Origin: Tritrichomonas musculus
Taxonomy: Eukaryota; Parabasalia; Tritrichomonadida; Tritrichomonadidae
DNA: 64,000 nt
NCBI GenBank assembly: GCA_039105265.1
Contig: JAPFFF010000004.1
Location: 2,852,001 to 2,916,000 of the forward strand
Direction of reading: 5' to 3'
Shown here: positions 61,701 through 64,000 of the stretch, piece after piece
Position numbering within the stretch: the first letter of the stretch is position 1
Layout: each line of letters begins with the position of its first letter
Translations under genes and position numbers: made by a program
The notes under the pieces: model-generated
Told to the model about the DNA's origin: nothing
The model's database searches: none
The model's input: the letters and a program-made list of their open reading frames with translations, nothing else

Positions 61701-64000
61701 ACATCTCTGAAGAATGGGCGAACGTTGGCAATAATGTTCATGCATGGTCTATTCCGATTGAAGAACCAACTACACAAATCGAAATCAACCCAATTGAACG
61801 AAGTATAAGTCAAGAATTACCAACATATTGCAATCAAGAAACAATTCCAGAAGACACATGGTCAGGAATTTCAGATAAAATTCTTTGTCCTATTAACGAC
61901 ATCGACAAAGAAGATGAACGAACAACTCTTCCAAAATCCTCCATGATTTCATCGTCATCGGATGAAGACAACGAAAATAAAGAGTCCATACCAAAGACTG
62001 AAGAATCGACGACATGGAAACTGTTGAATGATATCCTTGATGAAAACATTGACGATGATACATATTTAGAGTCAGAATCAGATATCGAGAATGAAAAGGA
62101 AGAAGAAGAAAAGACGAGTCAAGAAAATCTTTTAGAAGAACGATTCGAAAATGAAATTCCTCAACTTATTCAATCCAAAGATGACGAAGAAGAACTTGTT
62201 AAAAAGCAAACAACTGAAATATCAATTTTAGAAGAAGAACTCATCAAAGATGAAGAAGAGCGCGAACTTGAAAATAATGAAGAACATGAAAATAACATTG
62301 AACAATATCGAGTTCCATCTGACATTCCAATTGACTTCACATTTCCAGATCAACCGAAATCATCATCATCACCATCGGACACACATAATTATGAATTTCT
62401 TGAAGAGACGGAAGACATTTTCTTCGATGGAGTTAGCAGTAAACCAGAACTTCAACGAATTCAAATCTCAACAGAACGAAATCCATCATCGCCAGACAAC
62501 GCATCACATTATATTGTTGAAGGTAGTCCTGAATGGAAAGAACTGAATGAACTTCTTAATCAATACATTGATATTGACGACGAATTATCAGAAGACGAAG
62601 ACACCATTGAACAACTTGAAGGAGACAAAATAGCAGAAGAACTCGACTTTGCAAACAACAAAACTCTCGAAGATGAAGAAAAACTTGATGACATCATGAA
62701 AAATAAAGATGAAGAAGAGCAACTTTATTCAATCAACCACATGGAAGAACAAAAAGAAAAAGAATTAAGTGAACTTGAAGAGACACAAGAATATTCTGAA
62801 ATTATGGAAGATGAATCAGGAAAAGAACAAGAAACTAACCGAGAACTATATGAAGATCATTTATATGAAGACCAACCAATCCACAAATATGATTTCCTTG
62901 AAGCAGAACCCTCAGAAAATATCTCAGATGAAAACATCCCAACTACAGAATTCAAACAAGAACAAACATCAGAAGGAATTCCAAATGAAATGAAAGACAT
63001 CAATGACCTTTTGAGTAGAGAATTCAATATTGAGAACTTCAATCCAATCCAATCCAAAGAAGAAGAAGAAGAGGAAAATGACCAAATAATTCAAGACAAA
63101 GAAACAGAAGAATTGACACAGAAGAAACAAGAACTTGAAGAAGAAATCATTGAAGAAAATGACAAATCTCTCAAAGAACTTGAAAGAGAACTTGAGTTAC
63201 TTGATGATGAAATCAAGAAAGATGAGGACATCTTTGAAGAATGGGCGAATGTTGGCAATAATGTTCATGCATGGTCTATTCCGATTGAAGAACCAACAAC
63301 ATTCGAAGACAAGATAGAAAATATCGATCAAAACAAATCGAATATTCAAAGTTATGAAACTCCAATTTATTCATCATTTGGCGAACCACTAAAAGAAACA
63401 TGGGAAGGAATCAATGATAAACATCTTTGTCCAACGAATGAACATTTGAAAGATCAAATAAGTCAACTGACAGATCAAGAACCAGATAACGTTTCATCCA
63501 GAGAAACCGAAAAAACATCATCGATTGAAGAATCGGAAACATGGAAACTATTAAATGAAAACATGAATAATGATGACATCTCTTCAATTCAAGAATCAGA
63601 GTCAGATATTGAGAACAATAAAGATTTAGAAGAAAAGACGAGTCAAGAAAATCTTTTAGAAGAACGATACGAAAATGAAATTCCTCAACTTATTCAATCC
63701 AAAGATGACGAAGAAGAAAATACGACCAAATTACTTGAAGAAGAGAACGAATCCGAAATCAAAGAACTGATTTCATCGAAAGATTTAGAAGAAACTCTTG
63801 TTTCACAACAAAGACAAGAACTTGAAAACGAAATTTCCGAACAACCGAAACACAAATATGAATTTCTTGAAACCGAATCGAACGATCGAGAAGAACAGGA
63901 AGATCAACCAACATCTCAACCACAAACACGTTCCATTTCAGACCTTGTTCAAGAAGTATCACAAGAACATCCAATTGAACCAGGGACATCCGAATGGAAA
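43799..64000 (+). CDS. giant modular scaffold-like protein with N-terminal NT-C2-like domain (3' end outside window)
   Basis: One frame stays open from the ATG at 43799 to the last base: 6,734 codons with no stop. Residues 8-141 resemble an NT-C2 (EEIG1/EHBP1 N-terminal C2) membrane-binding domain: FFALEKVLINLPAGCNFQII, then RIIIGLNIF and DPGQYL. Residues 142-375 are Ser/Thr/Pro/Asn-rich. From 377 to about 1425 there are ten clear and one weak copy of a ~38-residue helical module. At 1568-1609 a 14-residue hydrophobic repeat occurs three times. About 1843-1935 is a 23-residue acidic repeat, and about 2105-2368 an E/R/K/Q single-alpha-helix-type array. From 2375 to the end come acidic modules in at least 11 units of 507-1530 bp. 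No enzyme domain is seen. The composition (E, K, D, N, Q, S) and repeats suggest a structural or multivalent binding protein; the function is unknown. Confidence 0.85.
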   Translation, partial: MNQSKHDYLFFKSNLFFALEKVLINLPAGCNFQIIISIDDSEITLQPKTTSQESCFEANYKYQKAINAVYNKEQTKAKARRIIIGLNIFDKSQKLISTSETSIDPGQYLNSKMNDFYPIMLDTPLKGPNPVIYTSISLSPITVSAPSTFSNLPSTAIELSVKARKQRRGSDAFLNKLIEDNFKDTKEQDSTNKDSIADVDNAKKTVEATTRNVTPPQKPPDTGKPIPERKPTSNSNQNTSMKQKPESNSSNTNPVPTSNTAIKHPISSISSTATKPTPSNLPSLNLQQNSEDASKDRQTTTNGTSLSASTNQKAKTTAKGDQVNESIAATPTILHKPNQNSNQSDSLLPNDNETGISSSQNHKEPCNSPEQGENKNLSHEINEISAVIDENTQHINTLIGILPEELLPHILPEINQDNETNENNINKKEHTEDQESSINNQANLTNDHENDEEIKDTVSNENKEENENNNNEMNNLPKQENEQSSLANEINSISATIDNNSQLINSLINIIPEPLLREVLPDFQDDDNQPTESNTTENPSISSIQEPNPSSNERSEQPEDNQETKDKILNANDETNNLLTQENETNNLSKQESEQSSLANEINSISATIDNNSQLINSLINIIPEPLLREVLPDFQDDDNQPTESNTTEDSNISSIQEPNPTTIEQSEQPEDNQETKDKILNANDETNNLPTQENETNNLPKQKNETNNLSKQESEQSSLVDEINSISATIDNNSQLINSLINIIPEPILKEVLPDFQDDDNQPTESNTTEDSNISSIQEPNPTTIEQSEQPEDNQETKDKILNANDEMNNLPKQENEQSSLANEINSISATIDNNSQLINSLINIIPEPLLREVLPDFQDDDNQPTESNTTENPSISSIQEPNPSSNERSEQPEDNQETKDKILNENKGESENQNTKTNESEEHERKQPSLTDETNSISATIDNNSKIINSLINAIPEPILNEILLDLPDEHNIQEEPPQENQMIDINKSIPSTKEPEDTEKSSTEIPEQIKNNDNHESNIADEINSISAIIEQNSRIINTLVEVIPPSILCEILPDMPDTPVINENDIPNNEDQVEDANINSTPTIPVVQTIPETPKEDEKPDNDKEKATSQSENQDNLSQEIDSISSVVEANTKIINGLLQIMPNEILSEILPEIEGTDNLIARDANIEVEPIENENDTPQSNEILIPIEEEEEDVEPNEANTLPNQEENPITAETNALPDQENKPSLSDEIDSISSIIDNNSKLIDTLVNSIPPSILCEILPDMEELPVVGERTLADQEKQPLEISNEETNNKQPETQEVPAIVPTIEDTKPDETEKKNESPEEVKPEEPEKKDDLSDEINQISSVIENNSKIIDSMVRSIPLDLLLKLLPEDSLDKENDPNLSEQIAQLMEICNDNMKLIEQLPIDALTDPSKINSLLFDDDNEDKTGKESHPSPKKNKNTQTSLFPDENMQPTVARKDSKPKKINKLAISPQSYIKTSPTKESPEKEDSKKRLAVSPIDPTQYLMQQYKKQPTKPQKITKVSKKEEQVPVVPIKEAEYPVIPAKKQPISSFEVPGFLKRRNILPYDFSGILFVADILPFSLSKIFHVADILPYDLTKVIFIADVVPDEDFLWHDEEDEKKKEEEFLRDAEIEEEYQKEEKSKDEEVLFYNICANEIYYKGIELENQKEMKYQKKAKEFEKLLKQELEKDDELESTSHDIFESEALIEEMKKLEEEKSLFDLIQETKNDNYSVPAPSPWSLIPDILYPYPNNLIGSSESPDFLPQKSMENDSWDAFNDKLLPKEPSNFEIFNPNNYSKDDESIPESGIEEDEFTIKSSDTWKYMNDFLANEIYPAYLDDENDKETEEKDTEKTIQEEKRSDDENDKETEEKDTEETIQEEKRSDDENDKETEEKDTEETIQEEKRNEDENDKETEEKDTEETIQEEKRSDDENDKDSEVIDSLISFVEEQLNEAEDDKTSEEKDTNENIQEEKQKEVENDKKLEEKDSFISQQEERQAEIEEKKDDEEKLVEEYQKEMLEEGLIPEHNFEFLEETEDNIFNIPSDKPEFLKITPQAINNEHYIDEDSDEWKQLSKLLDKELKVDIIEPSIEEPKDEKQLEEERQRQLEAEKQKQIEEEERQRQLEAEKQKQIEEEERQRQLEAEKQKQIEEEEERQRQLEAEKQKQIEEEEEEERQRQLEAEKQKQIEEEERQRQLEAEKQKQIEEEEERQRQLEAEKQKQIEEEERQRQLEAEKQKQIEEEEEERQRQLEAEKQKQIEEEEEERQRQLEAEKQKQIEEEEEERQRQLEAEKQKQIEEEEEERQRQLEAEKQKQIEEEEERQRQLEAEKQKQIEEEERQRQLEAEKQKQIEEEEEERQRQLEARNIEEDNKGALDEIENELNNLDDEIINDDKIFDQWSDIANKLHPWSLPTEQETSDEKTPEEKTKDLTEEEKEDKTEEEEEKLVELVKEPKEEDLLILNQPTHKYELLENYEVQTREAPIIQDDEASLNEAQIDPESDEFSQLNELLKNEFNIDNYSPFDMIKENKKQEKQIIKENEKTLEDIENELDQLEDEIKDGFELFDEWNNIGKQVHKWSLDLEEPAKTSPTIEVNELEHTSQELPIFSLYEEPKEVDAWSRMNEKTFCPISEYLKEREIQTISPTFVTPEQDKEEEHIERYLESETWKRMNDLLMQDLNAPEDVSEEEHGEKEQLKEDQIKDNKKEDEIEEDHEDEKDRISQDKDDEEELVKKQASEISISEEELIKDEEERELENNEEHENNIEQYRVPSDIPIDFTFPDQPKSSSSSPSDTHYYEFLEETEDIFFDGVSSKPELQRIQISTERNPSSPDNASHYIVEGSPEWKELNELLNQYIDIDDELSEDEDTIEQLEGDKIAEELDFANNKTLEDEEKLDDIMKNKDEEEKENEINKLHQMKDEEENLVQEQQNEISISDEEQNKEQEKLRERSYDDNLIFNQPEHKYEFLEKENEERTEEEENKEIQTREVQITTEPDTTEWNKLSELLSKEFSIDQYLGDDEEKIEIQEKKEEEEEIESDKNKIEEQIIDDNNKALSELEKELDELDHEIKNDEDIFEEWNDIGNNIHEWSIPTEEPATKIPYVKVEQGLSQELPIYSNNEAPEDAWSGFSDKVLYPNNEYKKEGEKENIQNQSIISEEEEKENILQFPINDESSTWKMMNDILNENIDNDTYLESESDIENEKEEEEKTSQENLLEERFENEIPQLIQSKDDEEELVKKQTTEISILEEELIKDEEERELENNEEHENNIEQYRVPSDIPIDYTLPSKINFEEGKEKYINEDSELWRQWNDVLSNDIDIEDELTEEEISQIEDNKISETDMTNKLQSEEHEEELENILTNKDSEYEMTTILELEEKKDDETESQESQEEYMSISEKEIDKNQETNRERYEDNLYENQPIHKYNFLDNEKEEQLPLEIPMIPTSLIKEQTSEGIPNEMKDINDLLSREFNIENFNPIQSKEEEEEENDQIIQDKETEELTQKKQELEEEIIEENDKSLKELERELELLDDEIKKDDEIFEEWANVGNNVHVWSIPIEEPTTQIEINPIERSISQELPTYCNQETIPEDTWSGISDKILCPINDIDKEDERTTLPKSSMISSSSDEDNENKESIPKTEESTTWKRLNEELQDDTNPFEFTDKEEFTSNVRHNNIQAEGSDNPNYNDYNLRQYEEYELKELIEPEISNEDKTIQDEDQTIKEEDKTIQDEDQTIKAEDKTIQDEDQTIKEEEHKFEFLEETEYFLLNDHPSKPEFQNINFGQESDGYHYIETGSEEWNELNRYLNESIEFEEENEEKLISDQPAHKYEFQDKDDQYEPREEKEQILPPELETIVKNEIECGTPAWHDLNEHLTREFNIDNITPFSGEDDYEISTIEEIKSEEESGIKKLETEEEILEENDKSLKELERELELLDDEIKKDEDISEEWANVGNNVHAWSIPIEEPTTQIEINPIERSISQELPTYCNQETIPEDTWSGISDKILCPINDIDKEDERTTLPKSSMISSSSDEDNENKESIPKTEESTTWKRLNDILDENIDDDTYLESELDIENEKEEEEKTSQENLLEERYENEIPQLIQSKDDEEELVKKQTTEISISEEELIKDEEERELENNEEHENNIEQYRVPSDIPIDYTLPSKINFEEGKEKYINEDSELWRQWNDVLSNDIDIEDELTEEEISQIEDNKISETDMTNKLQSEEHEEELENILTNKDSEYEMTTILELEEKKDDETESQESQEEYMSISEKEIDKNQETNRERYEDNLYENQPIHKYNFLDKKKEEQLPLEIPMIPTSLNKEQTSEGIPNEMKDINDLLSREFNIENFNPIQSKEEEEEDNDQIIQDKETEELTQKKQELEEEIIEENDKSLKELERELELLDDEIKKDDEIFEEWANVGNNVHAWSIPIEEPTTQIEINPIERSISQELPTYCNQETIPEDTWSGISDKILCPINDIDKEDERTTLPKSSMISSSSDEDNENKESIPKTEESTTWKRLNDILDENIDDDTYLESELDIENEKEEEEKTSQENLLEERFENEIPQLIQSKDDEEENTTKLLEEENESEIKELISSKDLEETLVSQQRQELENEISEQPKHKYEFLETESNDREEQEDQPTSQPQTRSISDLVQEVSQEHPIEPGTSEWKELNQILEEEIEEYKIDELTEEDLEDISTNKKEEEYTTLQHQTEEEILEENDKSLKELERELDLLDDEIKKDEDISEEWANVGNNVHAWSIPIEEPTTQIEINPIERSISQELPTYYNQETIPEDTWSGISDKILCPINDIDKEDERTTLPKSSMISSSSDEDNENKESIPKIEESTTWKLLNDILDENIDDDTYLESELDIENEKEEEEKTSQENLLEERYENEIPQLIQSKDDEEELVKKQTTEISISEEELIKDEEERELENNEEHENNIEQYRVPSDIPIDFTFPDQPKSSSSSPSDTHNYEFLEETEDIFFDGVSSKPELQRIQISTERNPSSPDNASHYIVEGSPEWKELNELLNQYIDIDDELSEDEDTIEQLEGDKIAEELDFANNKTLEDEEKLDDIMKNKDEEEQLYSINHMEEQKEKELSELEETQEYSEIMEDESGKEQETNRELYEDHLYEDQPIHKYDFLEAEPSENISDENIPTTEFKQEQTSEGIPNEMKDINDLLSREFNIENFNPIQSKEEEEEENDQIIQDKETEELTQKKQELEEEIIEENDKSLKELERELELLDDEIKKDEDISEEWSNIGNNVHAWSIPIEEPTTQIEINPIERSISQELPTYCNQETIPEDTWSGISDKILCPINDIDKEDERTTLPKSSMISSSSDEDNENKESIPKTEESTTWKLLNDILDENIDDDTYLESELDIENEKEEEEKTSQENLLEERFENEIPQLIQSKDDEEENTTKLLEEENESEIKELISSKDLEETLVSQQRQELENEISEQPKHKYEFLETESNDREEQEDQPTSQPQTRSISDLVQEVSQEHPIEPGTSEWKELNDHLSKEFNISEYGEGEEEENEVQAKNKEKDEEEKESYKHKIEERILEENDKSLKELERELDLLDDEIKKDDEISEEWSNIGNNVHAWSIPIEEPTTQIEINPIERSISQELPTYYNQETIPEDTWSGISDKILCPINDIDKEDERTTLPKSSMISSSSDEDNENKESIPKTEESTTWKRLNEELQDDTNPFEFTDKEEFTSSVRHNNIQAEGSDNPNYNDHNLRQYEEYELKELIEPEISNEDKTIQDEDQTIKEEDKTIQDEDQTIKEEEHKFEFLEETEYFLLNDHPSKPEFQNINFGQESDGYHYIETGSEEWNELNRYLNESIELEEENEEKLISDQPAHKYEFQDKDDQYEPREEKEQILPPELETIVKNEIECGTPAWHDLNEHLTREFNIDNITPFSGEDDYEISTIEEIKSEEESGIKKLETEEEIIEENDKSLKELERELDLLDDEIKKDEDISEEWANVGNNVHAWSIPIEEPTTQIEINPIERSISQELPTYCNQETIPEDTWSGISDKILCPINDIDKEDERTTLPKSSMISSSSDEDNENKESIPKTEESTTWKLLNDILDENIDDDTYLESESDIENEKEEEEKTSQENLLEERFENEIPQLIQSKDDEEELVKKQTTEISILEEELIKDEEERELENNEEHENNIEQYRVPSDIPIDFTFPDQPKSSSSPSDTHNYEFLEETEDIFFDGVSSKPELQRIQISTERNPSSPDNASHYIVEGSPEWKELNELLNQYIDIDDELSEDEDTIEQLEGDKIAEELDFANNKTLEDEEKLDDIMKNKDEEEQLYSINHMEEQKEKELSELEETQEYSEIMEDESGKEQETNRELYEDHLYEDQPIHKYDFLEAEPSENISDENIPTTEFKQEQTSEGIPNEMKDINDLLSREFNIENFNPIQSKEEEEEENDQIIQDKETEELTQKKQELEEEIIEENDKSLKELERELELLDDEIKKDEDIFEEWANVGNNVHAWSIPIEEPTTFEDKIENIDQNKSNIQSYETPIYSSFGEPLKETWEGINDKHLCPTNEHLKDQISQLTDQEPDNVSSRETEKTSSIEESETWKLLNENMNNDDISSIQESESDIENNKDLEEKTSQENLLEERYENEIPQLIQSKDDEEENTTKLLEEENESEIKELISSKDLEETLVSQQRQELENEISEQPKHKYEFLETESNDREEQEDQPTSQPQTRSISDLVQEVSQEHPIEPGTSEWK
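44927..48070 (+). repeat. tandem array of a ~38-residue helical module (10-11 copies)
   Basis: Module starts are 44927, 45254, 45590, 45956, 46262, 46592, 46862, 47159, 47489 and 47816, plus a degenerate copy at 47957. The pattern is L-x-x-E-I-x-x-I-S-x-x-I-x-x-N-(4)-I-(2)-L-(3)-I-P, then a short helix ending ILPD or VLPD. Linkers are acidic, Asn/Glu/Pro-rich and variable. Copies 2-5 (45254-46380) are nearly identical including the linkers, so they were duplicated recently; copies 6-11 are diverged. Confidence 0.9.
48500..48625 (+). repeat. 42-bp coding repeat, three copies (ILPYDF unit)
   Basis: Three consecutive 14-residue units, ILPYDFSGILFVAD, ILPFSLSKIFHVAD and ILPYDLTKVIFIAD, then a partial VVPDEDF. 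It is the only strongly hydrophobic patch in the giant protein. Confidence 0.88.
49325..49620 (+). repeat. 69-bp coding repeat, four full copies
   Basis: Copies start at 49325, 49394, 49463 and 49532, with a partial one at 49601. The 23-residue unit is rich in Glu, Asp and Lys, with the core TEEKDTEETIQEEKR. Copies differ by only a few bases. Confidence 0.93.
50111..50903 (+). repeat. ERQRQLEAEKQKQIEE array (15 copies)
   Basis: Fifteen occurrences of ERQRQLEA, mostly followed by EKQKQIEE and a run of extra Glu codons whose number varies from copy to copy. The sequence has the i to i+4 acidic/basic pattern of ER/K-type single alpha helices, which would give a stiff rod of about 260 residues (inference). 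GAA-run variation suggests replication slippage. Confidence 0.93.
54920..55045 (+). repeat. 42-bp coding minisatellite, three copies
   Basis: The 14-residue unit DKTIQDEDQTIKEE occurs three times here (54920, 54962, 55004). Confidence 0.92.
61046..61129 (+). repeat. 42-bp coding minisatellite, two copies
   Basis: The same unit as at 54920-55045, but with two copies (61046, 61088). This accounts for the 42-bp length difference between the two 1.2-kb units (1209 against 1167). Confidence 0.92.

Larger units (their letters stand above)
50921..64000 (+). repeat. mosaic mega-repeat of acidic modules (at least 11 units)
   Basis: Each unit starts with a ~40-residue core, L-x-E-L-E-x-E-L-x-x-L-D-x-E-I followed by EEWANVGNNVHAWSIP. 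Cores start at 50921, 51428, 52955, 54341, 55550, 56945, 57938, 59468, 60467, 61634 and 63161. Unit lengths are 507, 1527, 1386, 1209, 1395, 993, 1530, 999 and 1167, then 1527, and the last is cut by the window. After a common segment (DTWSGISDKILCPIND) the units carry one of four cassettes: about 1.2 kb (54341, 60467), 1.39 kb (52955, 55550), 1.0 kb (56945, 59468, 63161) or 1.53 kb (51428, 57938, 61634). Units of one class are nearly identical, except the older ones at 51428 and 52955. Confidence 0.88.

Noticed and set aside
43799-64000. Reading the many plus-strand Lys/Met-rich frames (61-132 codons) as separate small genes
   Set aside because: All those checked lie one base out of register with the giant frame and recur with its repeat units.

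Overview
The window looks like nuclear DNA of a parabasalid protist, most likely a trichomonad such as Tritrichomonas (inference). It is very AT-rich, almost every gene is one uninterrupted reading frame, gene spacing is short, and the conserved proteins are clearly eukaryotic. There are also Pmp-like beta-helix proteins, giant low-complexity coding repeats and many decayed DNA transposons. No rRNA, tRNA or CRISPR array was seen.

Left part (1-19.5 kb), mostly conserved housekeeping genes: a Tubby-domain protein and EIPR1 head to head; a small tail-anchored coiled-coil protein; a long-form RNase Z carrying an extra N-terminal 2H-phosphoesterase domain, head to head with a VPS39/VPS3-type tethering subunit; a coiled-coil protein with an ETEKET repeat; a membrane-anchored SDR-like/glycosyltransferase-like fusion; a Pmp-like beta-helix protein; a CAMK-type kinase with no in-frame ATG before its N-lobe; and a macrodomain protein that has lost two active-site residues. 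EIPR1 and the VPS39-like protein both belong to endosomal trafficking.

Middle (19.5-30.5 kb), a transposon graveyard: a decayed DDE transposase, a hAT-type non-autonomous element with an 8-bp target duplication, a degraded P-loop fossil, a mariner-like TIR element with an internal minisatellite, a 20-bp tandem array, and a pogo/Tigger-like transposase remnant followed in frame by a Gln-rich tail. About 2.4 kb of featureless AT-rich DNA follows.

Right part (30.5-43.5 kb), membrane and surface genes: an 1816-aa type I surface protein with an NPPY tail; a PLD3/4-like pseudo-enzyme head to head with a GOST-type 7TM protein; a 1.1-kb TIR element with a perfect 12-bp target duplication; a REEP/Yop1 protein; and a mucolipin-like channel head to head with D-glutamate cyclase.

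From 43,799 to the window edge a single reading frame runs for 6,734 codons without a stop. It starts with an NT-C2-like domain. Next come ten or eleven copies of a ~38-residue helical module, then a predicted single-alpha-helix array, then at least 13 kb of mosaic, nearly identical acidic modules built around W-x-x-L/I-N and H-K-Y-x-F-L motifs. This giant scaffold-like gene and the 2H-RNase Z fusion are the most unusual features.
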